Positions 27,938 to 36,919 of a DNA stretch of 64,000 nucleotides are shown here, piece after piece (positions within the stretch are counted from its first letter, which is position 1; the number at the start of each line of letters is the position of its first letter). The translations under genes were made by a program, and so were the position numbers. Under the pieces are notes generated by a model that worked only from the letters and a program-made list of their open reading frames with translations, was not told the DNA's origin and made no database searches. Origin of the DNA: Exiguobacterium aurantiacum. Its GTDB lineage: Bacteria > Bacillota > Bacilli > Exiguobacteriales > Exiguobacteriaceae. The stretch lies in NCBI RefSeq assembly GCF_001766415.1, contig NZ_MKXO01000001.1:930001-994000 (forward strand). The letters are read 5' to 3'.

Positions 27938-27950
27938 TCATCTCATCTAA

Positions 27951-29243
27951 TTACTTCGCTTTACCAGTTTCAACGAGGATGTCGATCGCCTTACGGAATT
28001 TGAGGTCACCTTTAAGTGTCTCGATTCCGCCTTGCGGTGCGAGCATCGTACGGAGTTGGTCCGGTGCGATGTTGTAGAGTTTAGACATTTCTTCGAGTTC
28101 TTTCTCAGCATCTTCATCAGTTACTTCGATCGCTTCTTTTTCAGCGATTGCTTTCAAGACGAGACGAGCTTTAACGCGCTCTTCAGCTTGCTCTTTCATC
28201 TCTTCACGCATAGCTTCTTCTGTTGTGCCAGTGAGTTCGAAGTACATGTTGAGGTCGATGCCTTGTGAAGATACACGAGTACCGAACTCTTGAACCATGC
28301 GGTCTACTTCTTGGTCGATGAGGATTGCAGGTACGTCGATTGTCGCGTTAGCAGTTGCTTGCTCAACGAGTTGGTCGCGCATCGTGCCATCAGCTTCTTG
28401 TTGCTTCGCAGCTTCTAAGCGCTCACGAATTTTCGCTTTCAACTCGTCGAGTGATGCTACTGACTCGTCGATGTCTTTTGCGAACTCGTCGTCGAGCTCA
28501 GGAACTTGCTTCGCTTTTACTTCGTGAAGTTTGACTTTGAACGTCGCTGGTTTACCCGCCAAGTTGTCAGCGTGGTACTCTTCAGGGAATGTTACTTCGA
28601 TGTCTTTTTCTTCACCAGCAGTCATGCCTACCATTTGCTCTTCGAATCCAGGAATGAATTGACCTGAACCGATTTCAAGTGTGTAGTTTTCAGCCGTGCC
28701 ACCTTCGAATTGCTCGCCTTCAGCGAAACCTGCGAAATCAAAGACAGCTGTATCGCCGTTTTCGACTGCGCCTTCTTTAACAGCAAGTTCTGCGCCTTGC
28801 TCTTTGAGGGCGTCAAGTTCTGCTGCGACTTCTTCGTCTGTGACGTTCGTTTCTACAGCATCGTACTCGAGACCTTTGTAGTCGCCGAGCTCAGCTTCTG
28901 GTTCAACCACGAATGTTACTTTGAAAGTAACCGGCTGACCTTTTTCGAGTGTGCCATCAACGTCGATGTTTTCGAGAGCCATTGGTTCGAAACCAGCTTC
29001 TTCGACTGCAGATTGGATTGTGTCACGGTAGAGGATATCAAGCGCATCTTGGAAGAGTGCTTCTTCTCCGTACATTTTGTTGAACATTGGACGTGGCAAT
29101 TTCCCTTTACGGAAGCCAGGTACGTTCAAGTTTTTGACGACATCTTTAAATGCTGCGTCGACTGCTTTATTGAATGCTTCTGCAGGTGCTTCGTACGTGA
29201 GTACGCCTTGGCTACCTGATGTTTTTTCCCATTTTGCTGTCAT
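27951..29243 (-). CDS. tig: Trigger factor (ribosome-associated chaperone and prolyl isomerase)
   Basis: A 430-residue protein that binds nascent chains at the ribosome exit. The start MTAKWEKTSGSQG at 29243 follows GGAGGG by 7 nt. The ribosome-binding signature GFRKGKLPRPMF is near residue 45. The FKBP-type isomerase domain runs from about 150 to 245 (GDTAVFDFAGFAEGEQFEGG, PGFEEQMVGM) and the helical chaperone arms follow. The family arrangement is complete. A TATAAT -10 box lies at 29307-29312 (minus strand), with a GTACA/TGTAC palindrome in the leader. Confidence 0.96.
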   Translation of the reverse strand: MTAKWEKTSGSQGVLTYEAPAEAFNKAVDAAFKDVVKNLNVPGFRKGKLPRPMFNKMYGEEALFQDALDILYRDTIQSAVEEAGFEPMALENIDVDGTLEKGQPVTFKVTFVVEPEAELGDYKGLEYDAVETNVTDEEVAAELDALKEQGAELAVKEGAVENGDTAVFDFAGFAEGEQFEGGTAENYTLEIGSGQFIPGFEEQMVGMTAGEEKDIEVTFPEEYHADNLAGKPATFKVKLHEVKAKQVPELDDEFAKDIDESVASLDELKAKIRERLEAAKQQEADGTMRDQLVEQATANATIDVPAILIDQEVDRMVQEFGTRVSSQGIDLNMYFELTGTTEEAMREEMKEQAEERVKARLVLKAIAEKEAIEVTDEDAEKELEEMSKLYNIAPDQLRTMLAPQGGIETLKGDLKFRKAIDILVETGKAK

Positions 29244-29341
29244 GCTAAGTCCCTCCAACAAATTCGTTTATTCTTCTATACCGTACAAAAATGTACAACA
29301 ATCAGTATTATAGCATAAATCCGGTGACTGCACACAAGGAT

Positions 29342-30247
29342 TTAGTCTAGAAACGCTTGCGTGAACCGGATATCCGCCTCTAAAATTTCAGCCGCGAGCC
29401 CGTCTGTTTCTTCATCGTTCAGGATCGCTGCTTTCGCTCTCACGACGGCTGTTTCGATTTCAGATGCCTCACCCGGTGTGAACGGATAGTGCGTATACAT
29501 GTAGTTCATGAGCAGTTGCGTCGCGATTTCGTCGCCTTTGACGGCCTTCTGCAAATCGTGGACCACATGCTCCCATTCGTCCATCTTCACTTGTGCCTCT
29601 GCCTGCGTCAGCCGATGATGCGTTTCGAGGTCGACCCATTCGATGACGGACAGTTCTTCGAACGCTTTTTCGAGCACGATCAGCTTCATCAATTTCGGGC
29701 GATCTTCAAGGAGCAGTCCCTTCAATACGTTGTCGAGTACGTCATCGATATTGAAATGGACGTGCTCGAGCAGTTCAATCTGTTCCCCGACACTGCCACG
29801 ATGAACCGTCCGTTTCAGTTTGGCGATGGCCGCCGGAAACTCGGTCATCTTAAGTACTTGGAGCACTTGGTAAGCTTGGGTGTTCACTTGATCGGCCTTG
29901 TCTTGCCACTCTAAATATTGATGGATCCAGTGTGCCGCCTCGAAAGGTTGGTCACGCATGATGTAGTACTGGGCAATTTGAAGCCCGCCGGCTGCCGGTT
30001 CTTCTGCCTCATGAATCTGCGTCGTGACGAGTTCTTCGAGTTTTTCAAGCGTTTCCGGCTCTTCCGGACGCTCCATCAAACATTGAAAAATTTCCATGAA
30101 AATAAACTGATCGCCTTTGACGGCTGCGTACCAATCCCATAGGATCGGCTCGACCCGTTGCCGCTCCCCGGCCGCGTCCGCTTCTTGAATCATCTTCTGC
30201 AGCCGCGACCAGTTCCCTGGAAACGGGTACTCCCGCTCTTTTTCCAT
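29342..30247 (-). CDS. ysoA: YsoA-like helical repeat protein
   Basis: A 301-residue, all-helical acidic protein; the start at 30247 (MEKEREYPFPGNWSRLQKMI) has AAGGGTG upstream. Repeated helix pairs such as LQIAQYYIMRDQPFEAAHWIHQYLEWQDKA and AQVKMDEWEHVVHDLQKAVKGDE resemble TPR units. No signal peptide, membrane segment or catalytic motif is visible. In Bacillus the TPR-like gene ysoA lies at this exact place beside tig, and both position and layout support the same identity. The function is unknown; TPR-like repeats suggest a protein-binding role. Confidence 0.7.
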   Translation of the reverse strand: MEKEREYPFPGNWSRLQKMIQEADAAGERQRVEPILWDWYAAVKGDQFIFMEIFQCLMERPEEPETLEKLEELVTTQIHEAEEPAAGGLQIAQYYIMRDQPFEAAHWIHQYLEWQDKADQVNTQAYQVLQVLKMTEFPAAIAKLKRTVHRGSVGEQIELLEHVHFNIDDVLDNVLKGLLLEDRPKLMKLIVLEKAFEELSVIEWVDLETHHRLTQAEAQVKMDEWEHVVHDLQKAVKGDEIATQLLMNYMYTHYPFTPGEASEIETAVVRAKAAILNDEETDGLAAEILEADIRFTQAFLD

Positions 30248-30329
30248 CTTCACACACCCTTTCTTCCATCCATCTCCATCTTCCTTAGGAATTGCTGCGT
30301 TGTCAATCAATACCCCGGAAAACGAAAAA

Positions 30330-30357
30330 AGAGACAACCTCCGTGGAGGCTATCTCT
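30330..30357 (-). terminator. Terminator of the tRNA-Arg gene
   Basis: The stem AGAGATAGCCTCC / GGAGGTTGTCTCT with a short loop is followed by U6 on the minus strand, about 15 bp beyond the tRNA 3' end. Confidence 0.75.
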
Positions 30358-30371
30358 ATTTTAAATGGAAG

Positions 30372-30732
30372 TGTCCCAAGAGGGATTCGAACCCCCGACC
30401 GACGCCTTAGCTTACCACCATGGCTTTCGCCACCAACGCATGTTGTTTGTAGTCTGGACTATATCTTCACCATTTCAGGTGCGACACGTGTAGTCTCTAC
30501 GGAACCTCACGAACAAATTGTTCCTTCAATGGTTCTACCTCTAAAGGCTGACCCTTTAGTCCTTTGAACCACCTTGACCTCGAAAGGATACAAGTTTCCT
30601 CGGTATTACCATCAGCATGATCTGTTAAGGCTTCACCGATATAGTGTCGTCCACTCTATAGGTTTCTGTTTCCCTATAAAGGCTCCTATTTGTCTTGAAG
30701 GGCGTTGCTCTATCCAGCTGAGCTATTGGGAC
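30372..30732 (-). tRNA. tRNA-Arg(UCU) interrupted by a group I intron
   Basis: Joined exons (30698-30732 and 30372-30410) give a full cloverleaf. The acceptor is GTCCCAA / TTGGGAC, the D arm GCTC..GAGC, the anticodon stem ACGCC/GGCGT around the loop CTTCTAA (anticodon TCT), and the T arm contains GGTTCGAATCC; the discriminator is A. CCA is not encoded. The intron splits the anticodon between U34 and C35. Without splicing the tRNA would be non-functional. Confidence 0.93.
30411..30697 (-). other. Group I intron (287 nt, no ORF)
   Basis: The 5' splice site follows a U and the intron ends in G, as group I introns require. Core pairings can be read directly on the minus strand: P3 CGACAC (30644-30649) with GTGTCG (30482-30487); P7 GACTA (30491-30495) with TAGTC (30457-30461); P8 CACC/GGTG; and the S element AAGATATAGTCC (30456-30467). 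A P6-like hairpin CTAAAGG/CCTTTAG, a P2-like TATAGG/CCTATA and a TGGC-GAAA-GCCA tetraloop hairpin near the 3' end fit too. No homing endonuclease fits in 287 nt. I could not fix the internal guide sequence. Confidence 0.93.
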
Positions 30733-30792
30733 ATTGACAAGAAAACTATAATAGAAAAATGCTTTGCTGTCAATTGGTTCTTTCTGTTTTGT

Positions 30793-31305
30793 TCAAAGTT
30801 GTCCTGACAAGTCCAAATCTTCGACGGGCGTCCCGTCCTCAGACCGGTAAAACCGGACCGCTGCCTGACCGGCGTCAAGGTCGATCAACGCGTACGTCTT
30901 GTCCGAGCGTCCGCGCGGCATCCGGATCGAGCCCGGGTTCACGTAGAGCACCCCGTCTTCGATGACGGCCCCGGCCACGTGCGAGTGACCGTACAAGACG
31001 ACGTTCGCCCCGATTTCCTCGGCCCGATAACGCAACCGGTTCAAATCGAACTTCACGTCATGGTGATGGCCGTGGACGATTAAAACCGTGCCTTCAGGTG
31101 TCGCTTCGATCCGTTCGAGCGGCAAGTCGCCCCCAAAATCGCAGTTGCCGCGGACGGTCCGATACGGCAGCAAGTGCTCGTCGACGAGCGCGAGCTGGGA
31201 GTCGCCGCAATGGAACGCGTCCTCAATCTCAGTTTCATGCCGAGTAAAGATAGTCGATAGTTCGTCTGTCAATCCGTGACTGTCACTGACTACGAGAAAA
31301 CGCAT
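30793..31305 (-). CDS. ysnB: YfcE/MJ0936-type metallophosphoesterase (YsnB)
   Basis: A 170-residue calcineurin-like phosphoesterase. Metal ligands are seen as DSHG (residues 8-11), CGDS near 37, GNCD near 57, HGHHHDV near 80 and GHSHVAG near 105, so both metal sites are intact. The start at 31305 (MRFLVVSDSHG) is the family N-terminus; a TTG three codons upstream is less likely. The substrate is unknown; family members cleave phosphodiesters in vitro. It follows rdgB and rph as in Bacillus. Confidence 0.9.
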   Translation of the reverse strand: MRFLVVSDSHGLTDELSTIFTRHETEIEDAFHCGDSQLALVDEHLLPYRTVRGNCDFGGDLPLERIEATPEGTVLIVHGHHHDVKFDLNRLRYRAEEIGANVVLYGHSHVAGAVIEDGVLYVNPGSIRMPRGRSDKTYALIDLDAGQAAVRFYRSEDGTPVEDLDLSGQL

Positions 31306-31310
31306 ACACC

Positions 31311-31901
31311 TCAACCTTTCATAAATGGAATGATTTCTGCCTCTAGTTTTCTTAACGCCTGACCGCGGTGACTGACCGCCGCCTTTTCGTCACGCTCGAG
31401 CTCTGCTGCCGTCTTATGGAGCGATGGGACGATAAAGAGCGGGTCGTACCCGAATCCATTTTCCCCGTGGGGCGCATAGCCGATCGTACCTTCGATCGTC
31501 CCGCGCACGGTCAACATCTCGCCTGTCGGTTTGGCGAGGCAGAGCGCGCAGACAAAGCGGGCCGAGCGATCGTTCGCCCCGTTCAACTTCTCGAGCAGGA
31601 GCGCGTTGTTCGCCGCGTCCGACTTCTCAGGACCGGCGAAGCGGGCCGAGTGGACGCCTGGGGCACCGTCGAGCGCATCGACTTCAAGCCCCGAGTCGTC
31701 GGCGAGGACGGCGTGTCCGAAGTAACGGGCCGCCTCGGTCGCTTTCAGTTCGGCGTTCGCTTCGAACGTCGTGCCCGTCTCATCCGTTTCCGGTGCATCC
31801 GGATAGTCCAAGAGCGATTCGACTTCAAATCCGAGCGGCGTGAGCATCCCTTCGATTTCAACCACTTTCCCTTTGTTGCGTGTCGCGACAATCAGTTTCA
31901 T
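31311..31901 (-). CDS. rdgB: XTP/dITP diphosphatase (RdgB/HAM1, YsnA)
   Basis: A 196-residue enzyme that hydrolyses ITP, XTP and deoxy forms to monophosphates, keeping damaged purines out of nucleic acids. The start [16 protein letters not shown] is diagnostic. Also seen are the metal site [25 protein letters not shown] (catalytic Asp near residue 70), [11 protein letters not shown] and [15 protein letters not shown] lies 7 nt before the ATG, and the start overlaps the rph stop by 4 nt. Confidence 0.95.
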   Translation of the reverse strand: MKLIVATRNKGKVVEIEGMLTPLGFEVESLLDYPDAPETDETGTTFEANAELKATEAARYFGHAVLADDSGLEVDALDGAPGVHSARFAGPEKSDAANNALLLEKLNGANDRSARFVCALCLAKPTGEMLTVRGTIEGTIGYAPHGENGFGYDPLFIVPSLHKTAAELERDEKAAVSHRGQALRKLEAEIIPFMKG

Positions 31902-32647
31902 ATCGTTTCCTCCATTTGTTCCCCGACATACCACCATGAGGCACCGAGCGCGTCTTCTGCTGCTTTGAACAGCGTCTCGATCCCGCCTTGGGCCATCTGG
32001 AGCATCTCATTCATTTCTTGTAGCGTGAACGTCGCTTCTTCACCCGTGCCTTGCACTTCGACGAAGCGTCCGCTCGCCGTCATGACGACGTTCATGTCAA
32101 CTTCGGCCGCCGCGTCTTCTTCATAGTTCAAGTCGAGCAACAGCTCGTTCGTCCGACCGACCGAGATGGCGGCGACGCCTTCTTTGATCGGTGTGTCGCC
32201 GAGCTTGCCTTGACGGATGAGCGCGTCGACCGCGAGCACGAGCGCACAAAAACCGCCTGTGATCGACGCTGTCCGTGTGCCACCATCCGCTTGGATGACG
32301 TCACAATCGATCCAGATCGTCCGTTCACCGAGCCGTTCCAAGTCGACGACCGAACGGAGCGAGCGCGAAATCAACCGTTGAATCTCCATCGTCCGTCCTG
32401 TCTGCTTACCGCGAACGGATTCCCGGACGGTCCGGTTGCCCGTCGCCCGTGGCAGCATCGCGTACTCGGCGTTGATCCAGCCTTGCTTCTTCCCGCGCAG
32501 GAAGTTCGGGACGCGTTCTTCGACCGTTGCCGTACAGATTACTTTCGTGTCCCCGATCGAGATCAAGACCGAGCCTTCGGCATGTTTGTTCACGTGCGGA
32601 ATGATCTCAACGGTCCGCAGTTCATCATGTTGTCTTTCGTTACGCAT
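31898..32647 (-). CDS. rph: Ribonuclease PH
   Basis: A 249-residue phosphorolytic 3'-5' exoribonuclease that trims tRNA precursors. The N-terminus [11 protein letters not shown] matches the family; a GTG two codons upstream is an alternative. Family motifs include [50 protein letters not shown]-type phosphate-site residues, [25 protein letters not shown] and the late [11 protein letters not shown]. It overlaps the murI stop by 8 nt and is coupled to rdgB. Confidence 0.96.
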   Translation of the reverse strand: MRNERQHDELRTVEIIPHVNKHAEGSVLISIGDTKVICTATVEERVPNFLRGKKQGWINAEYAMLPRATGNRTVRESVRGKQTGRTMEIQRLISRSLRSVVDLERLGERTIWIDCDVIQADGGTRTASITGGFCALVLAVDALIRQGKLGDTPIKEGVAAISVGRTNELLLDLNYEEDAAAEVDMNVVMTASGRFVEVQGTGEEATFTLQEMNEMLQMAQGGIETLFKAAEDALGASWWYVGEQMEETI

Positions 32648-33446
32648 CGACACCAGACACCTCTACTTTCTCCGCTTTCACGGGTTGGCCAAGCCATTCT
32701 GTCGCCAATCGGTTGAAGATGGCGACATCCCCGGTCGCATAAAACTGATGCGTCGGGATGGTATCCAAATCGTTCTCAAGTTCTTTAAAATCAAGGATCG
32801 CTGCCACTTCGAGCGCTGTCTCATCACCTGACGAAATCAAATGGACATCGGGTCCGACGACGTCTTGGATGACCGGCGCAAGCAACGGATAATGGGTGCA
32901 CCCGAGGATGAGCGTGTCCATCTCCGAAGCTTGGAGCGGCAGGATTGTCTCGGCGACGATCGACCGGACGCGTTCGCCGCTCAGTTCGCCGGCTTCGACG
33001 AGCGGAACGAACGGCGGGCAAGCGAGCGAATAGACATCAATCTCGCCCGCGACGTGACGGAGCGCCGTCTCGTACGAATTGCTTTCGACCGTCATCTTCG
33101 TGCCGATGACACCGATATGTTTGTTGCGCGTGCCTTTGACGGCGGCCCGGGCGCCCGGGTCGATGACACCGATGACCGGGATGTTGAGGCGCTTGCGCGC
33201 TTCTTTCAAGACGACGGCCGTCGCCGTGTTGCAGGCGATGACGATCATCTTAACGTCTTTTTCTAATAGGAATTCAATCAATTCCCACGTATATGCTTCA
33301 ATCTCATCGTGCGGGCGCGGCCCATACGGACAGCGCTCCGTGTCGCCGATATAGATGATTTCTTCTTTCGGCAGCTGGCGGATCAGTTCTTTGACTACGG
33401 TCAAGCCGCCAACACCTGAATCGAGTACTCCAATCGCTCGTTTCAT
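32640..33446 (-). CDS. murI: Glutamate racemase
   Basis: A 268-residue cofactor-independent racemase that supplies D-glutamate for peptidoglycan. The start [17 protein letters not shown] is the family N-terminus, with the acid-base Asp9-Ser10. The catalytic cysteines are Cys72 in VIACNTATA and the one in LGCTHYPLL near residue 184. It occupies the racE position of the Bacillus order and is followed by overlapping rph. Confidence 0.95.
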   Translation of the reverse strand: MKRAIGVLDSGVGGLTVVKELIRQLPKEEIIYIGDTERCPYGPRPHDEIEAYTWELIEFLLEKDVKMIVIACNTATAVVLKEARKRLNIPVIGVIDPGARAAVKGTRNKHIGVIGTKMTVESNSYETALRHVAGEIDVYSLACPPFVPLVEAGELSGERVRSIVAETILPLQASEMDTLILGCTHYPLLAPVIQDVVGPDVHLISSGDETALEVAAILDFKELENDLDTIPTHQFYATGDVAIFNRLATEWLGQPVKAEKVEVSGVDA

Positions 33447-33524
33447 AAATATCACTTCCATTCCCATCTATCTTACCAAAAAAGCCGTATCCAAAAAAGA
33501 AACGGTGTCATGACAAACAAAAAA

Positions 33525-33552
33525 GACGAGGTAGCCGATTGGCCGCCTCGTC
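33525..33552 (-). terminator. Terminator of ptsH
   Basis: The inverted repeat GACGAGG / CCTCGTC with inner GCC/GGC pairs is followed on the minus strand by TTTTTTGTTTG, directly after the ptsH stop. Confidence 0.8.
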
Positions 33553-33563
33553 CGTTGCTCGAA

Positions 33564-33827
33564 TTACTGAGCAAGACCTTCGCTAGTGAGCATGTCAGAG
33601 AGCGTGTTAACCGCTTCTTCTGCATCGTCACCTGCTGCAGTGATCTTGATTGTTGAATCTTTAGCGATTCCGAGTGAAAGTACACCCATGATCGACTTCA
33701 AGTTAACTGTCTTACCGTTGTACTCAAGGTTGATATCTGATTGGAACTTAGAAGCTGTGTTGACCAACTGAGTAGCTGGACGAGCGTGGATTCCTGAATC
33801 AGCAACGACTGTGAATGTTTTTTCCAT
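33564..33827 (-). CDS. ptsH: Phosphocarrier protein HPr
   Basis: An 87-residue PTS phosphocarrier. The active histidine (His15 of Bacillus, here His14) lies in [10 protein letters not shown]. The regulatory serine for HPr kinase (Ser46, here Ser45) lies in LKSIMGV, so carbon catabolite control through P-Ser-HPr is expected. The start at 33827 follows GGGAG. The gene stands alone between ysmA and murI with its own terminator; ptsI is not adjacent, unlike most ptsHI operons. Confidence 0.93.
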   Translation of the reverse strand: MEKTFTVVADSGIHARPATQLVNTASKFQSDINLEYNGKTVNLKSIMGVLSLGIAKDSTIKITAAGDDAEEAVNTLSDMLTSEGLAQ

Positions 33828-33899
33828 GACGTGATAGTCTCCCTTCAAATCTGAATTCTGCAGGCGAACCGGCAGAAATTTTTGTTTGTGAACTCATTA

Positions 33900-34346
33900 T
33901 CAAATGATAGCGGATTCGCAAAAATTCTGCAAGCGATTTTTATATTCTGGAGTCCATTCGGCCGGGCGACCGGCTTTTGACAAATGCACGAGGCTCGTAC
34001 GGCCCGCGAACATGAGTTGATCTCCATCATATGCGCCGTAATGAATATCACATGAAGTGTTTCCGACCGTCAAGACATTGGCATACACCTTCAACTGTTG
34101 CCGCGGCATCACTTGTCGGACGTAATCGCACTGGGCGTCCGCCACGACGACGAAACCGTCTTTCAAGGAAAATCCTGTCGTTTCGAGCAGCTCGATCCGC
34201 GCATCCTCAAAATAGATGAACGGGATCGTGTTATTCATATGGCCGTACGGGTCGCACTCCGAAAAGCGGACTTTGACGTCGAGCTCGATTCCTGACCTGA
34301 CACGCGTTTCCCAACCGGGTTCCCGAAAATACTTTGACATCGACAA
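33900..34346 (-). CDS. ysmA: YsmA-like acyl-CoA thioesterase (4HBT hotdog fold)
   Basis: A 148-residue hotdog-fold protein. The catalytic-type motif VRFSECDPYGHMNNTIPFIYFEDAR (Asp at residue 32, GHMNN) is that of 4-hydroxybenzoyl-CoA/YbgC-type thioesterases. The start is taken as TTG at 34346, 8 nt after GAGG; ATG at 34340 is possible. It begins 4 bp after the sdhB stop, as ysmA follows sdhCAB in Bacillus, so it is probably transcribed with the sdh operon. The natural substrate is unknown. Confidence 0.8.
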   Translation of the reverse strand: MSMSKYFREPGWETRVRSGIELDVKVRFSECDPYGHMNNTIPFIYFEDARIELLETTGFSLKDGFVVVADAQCDYVRQVMPRQQLKVYANVLTVGNTSCDIHYGAYDGDQLMFAGRTSLVHLSKAGRPAEWTPEYKNRLQNFCESAII

Positions 34347-34349
34347 ACG

Positions 34350-35150
34350 TTACGCCTCGACCGCAGAACCGGTGCGACCTTTGTCGCTGCCGAAGAACTG
34401 TTTGAACGAGTGAAGCGTCGTCTGACGGTTCATCGCGGCGATTGACGTCGTGAGTGGAATGCCTTTCGGACAAACCTCGACACAGTTTTGCGCGTTTCCG
34501 CACTGCATGATGCCCCCGTCTTCCATGAGCGCTTCGAGACGTTCTTCCGCGTGGAAAGCGCCGGTCGGATGCGAGTTGAAGAGACGGACTTGTGAGAGTG
34601 CGGCCGGGCCGATGAAGTTCGACTTGTCGTTGACGTTCGGGCAAGCCTCGAGGCAGACACCGCACGTCATACATTTCGATAGTTCATACGCCCATTGACG
34701 TTTGTTCTCTGGCATCCGTGGTCCTGGACCGAGGTCGTACGTGCCATCGATCGGTACCCACGCCTTCACTTTTTTCAAAGCGTCGAACATGCGCTGACGG
34801 TCGACTTGAAGATCACGGATGACCGGGAACGTCTTCATCGGAGCAAGGCGGATCGGCTGCTCGAGTTTATCGACGAGCGCCGTACACGACTGGCGCGGCT
34901 TGCCGTTGATGATCATCGAACAAGCGCCGCACACTTCCTCAAGACAGTTCATGTCCCAGGTGATCGGTGTCGTCTTGTTGCCTTCGGCGTTGACCGGGTT
35001 GCGGCGGATCTCCATGAGCGCCGAGATGACGTTCATGTTCGGACGATATGGGACCGAGAACTCTTCCGAGTAGGTCGCTTGATCCGGACCGTCCTGGCGT
35101 TCGATGATAAAACGAATATCTTTATGCTCAGACTGCATCGGCGTCGTCAT
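34350..35150 (-). CDS. sdhB: Succinate dehydrogenase iron-sulfur subunit
   Basis: A 266-residue subunit that carries electrons from SdhA to the quinone site in SdhC. [2Fe-2S] ligands lie in NCLEEVCGACSM and SC (Cys69, Cys74, Cys77, Cys89). The [4Fe-4S] and [3Fe-4S] ligands lie in CMTCGVCLEACP near residue 160 and CGNAQNCVEVCPKGIPL near 220. Its ATG overlaps the sdhA stop (ATGA). Together with a five-helix SdhC it forms a Bacillus-type complex II with no SdhD. Confidence 0.96.
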   Translation of the reverse strand: MTTPMQSEHKDIRFIIERQDGPDQATYSEEFSVPYRPNMNVISALMEIRRNPVNAEGNKTTPITWDMNCLEEVCGACSMIINGKPRQSCTALVDKLEQPIRLAPMKTFPVIRDLQVDRQRMFDALKKVKAWVPIDGTYDLGPGPRMPENKRQWAYELSKCMTCGVCLEACPNVNDKSNFIGPAALSQVRLFNSHPTGAFHAEERLEALMEDGGIMQCGNAQNCVEVCPKGIPLTTSIAAMNRQTTLHSFKQFFGSDKGRTGSAVEA

Positions 35151-36904
35151 TTCGTCTTCGCCCCTTTCTTCGAGTAATCCCGTTTACGTGGCGGGATTAA
35201 CGAAACGTCGATCTCTTCAAACGAGATATCGACTTCCCCTTCGTTGTAACGTGCCATCGTCGTCTTCATGAACAACTCGTCATTCCGTTCCGGGAAGTCC
35301 GGTTTGTAATGAGCGCCACGGCTCTCGTCGCGTTTAAGGGCGCCGAGCGTGATGACGCGCGCGAGGTCGAGCATGTGGTCGAGTTGACGGATGAACGAGG
35401 CACCTTGGTTGCTCCAGCGCGCCGTATCGGTCGCTGAGATGTTGTTGAAGCGTTCACGTAGCTCGCGTAGCTTCAAGTCTGTCGCTTCGAGCTTATCGTT
35501 GTAACGAACGACCGTGACGTTGTCGGTCATGAGTTCGCCGAGTTCCCGGTGAATCTGGTAGGCGTTCTCCGTACCTTCCATCGCGAGAATGTCATTGAAC
35601 CGCTCGATCTCTTCACGTTCGTTGAAGTTGAAGAGCGCTTCTGGCACGCTCTCGGTCGCTTGGTCGAGACCGCGCATATAGTTGACCGCCGCAGGACCGG
35701 CCTCCATCCCGCCGTAAACGGCAGACAAGAGTGAGTTCGCGCCGAGACGGTTCGCCCCGTGCATCGAATAGTCACACTCGCCGGCTGCGAACAGCCCTGG
35801 GATGTTCGTCATTTGATCGTAGTCGACCCATAGTCCGCCCATCGAGTAGTGAACGGCCGGGAAGATCTTCATCGGTACTTTACGCGGATCGTCGCCGACG
35901 AACTTCTCATAAATTTCAAGAATACCGCCGAGCTTGATGTCGAGTTCTTTCGAATCTTTATGCGACAAATCGAGATAGACCATGTTCTCGCCGTTGACGC
36001 CGAGCTTTTGGTTGACGCAGACTTCGAAAATCTCACGTGTCGCGATATCACGCGGTACGAGGTTTCCGTAGTCCGGATACTTCTCTTCAAGGAAGTACCA
36101 AGGTTTTCCGTCTTTGTATGTCCAAACACGTCCACCTTCTCCACGCGCCGACTCACTCATGAGCCGAAGCTTGTCGTCCCCTGGGATCGCCGTCGGGTGG
36201 ATTTGGATGAACTCCCCGTTGGCGTAGACGGCACCTTGGCGGTAAACCGCACCGGCCGCTTGCCCTGTGTTGATGACCGAGTTCGTCGATTTGCCGAAGA
36301 TGACACCTGGGCCGCCTGTCGCGAGGATGACCGCATCCGATGGAAACGCTTTAATTTCCATCGAGCGTAAATCCTGACAGACCGCACCGCGGCAAATACC
36401 CGTTTCGTCGACGATGGCACGGAGAAACTCCCAGCCCTCATACTTCTCGACGAGACCTTGCGCCTCGAAGCGACGGACTTGTTCGTCTAGCGCGTACAAG
36501 AGCTGTTGCCCTGTCGTCGCGCCGGCGTAAGCCGTCCGATGATAGAGCGTGCCCCCGAAGCGGCGGAAGTCGAGCAGACCTTCCGGAGTCCGGTTGAACA
36601 TGACGCCCATCCGGTCGAACATGTGGATGATCTTCGGTGCCGCTTCCGCCATCTTTTGGACTGGCTGTTGGTTGGCAAGGAAGTCCCCGCCGTAAACCGT
36701 GTCATCGAAGTGTTGCCAAGTAGAGTCCCCTTCCCCTTTCGTGTTGACGGCTCCGTTGATGCCGCCCTGAGCACAAACTGAATGTGAACGCTTGACCGGT
36801 ACAAGCGAGAATAGTTTAACCGGAACACCCATCTCTGCCGACTTGATTGTCGCCATGAGTCCAGCTAGACCGCCACCGATGACGATCAAACTTTGATTTG
36901 CCAT
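35147..36904 (-). CDS. sdhA: Succinate dehydrogenase flavoprotein subunit
   Basis: A 585-residue FAD protein that oxidises succinate to fumarate. The FAD-binding motif VIGGGLAGLMA lies at residues 8-18. SHSVCAQGGINGA contains the His that binds FAD covalently. The active-site segments HPTAIPG, RGEGGRVW and HYSMGGLWVDYD follow. The start at 36904 is preferred to the ATG at 36910 because AGGGGG is 8 nt away from it. The gene is in the operon sdhCAB-ysmA. Confidence 0.96.
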   Translation of the reverse strand: MANQSLIVIGGGLAGLMATIKSAEMGVPVKLFSLVPVKRSHSVCAQGGINGAVNTKGEGDSTWQHFDDTVYGGDFLANQQPVQKMAEAAPKIIHMFDRMGVMFNRTPEGLLDFRRFGGTLYHRTAYAGATTGQQLLYALDEQVRRFEAQGLVEKYEGWEFLRAIVDETGICRGAVCQDLRSMEIKAFPSDAVILATGGPGVIFGKSTNSVINTGQAAGAVYRQGAVYANGEFIQIHPTAIPGDDKLRLMSESARGEGGRVWTYKDGKPWYFLEEKYPDYGNLVPRDIATREIFEVCVNQKLGVNGENMVYLDLSHKDSKELDIKLGGILEIYEKFVGDDPRKVPMKIFPAVHYSMGGLWVDYDQMTNIPGLFAAGECDYSMHGANRLGANSLLSAVYGGMEAGPAAVNYMRGLDQATESVPEALFNFNEREEIERFNDILAMEGTENAYQIHRELGELMTDNVTVVRYNDKLEATDLKLRELRERFNNISATDTARWSNQGASFIRQLDHMLDLARVITLGALKRDESRGAHYKPDFPERNDELFMKTTMARYNEGEVDISFEEIDVSLIPPRKRDYSKKGAKTK

Positions 36905-36919
36905 ATACATTTCCCCCTA

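Noticed and set aside
30292-30567. Open frame across the tRNA-Arg and intron on the plus strand
   Set aside because: It crosses the terminator, tRNA exon and intron in antisense; the RNA structure explains the sequence, and no homing endonuclease motif (LAGLIDADG, GIY-YIG, HNH) is present.
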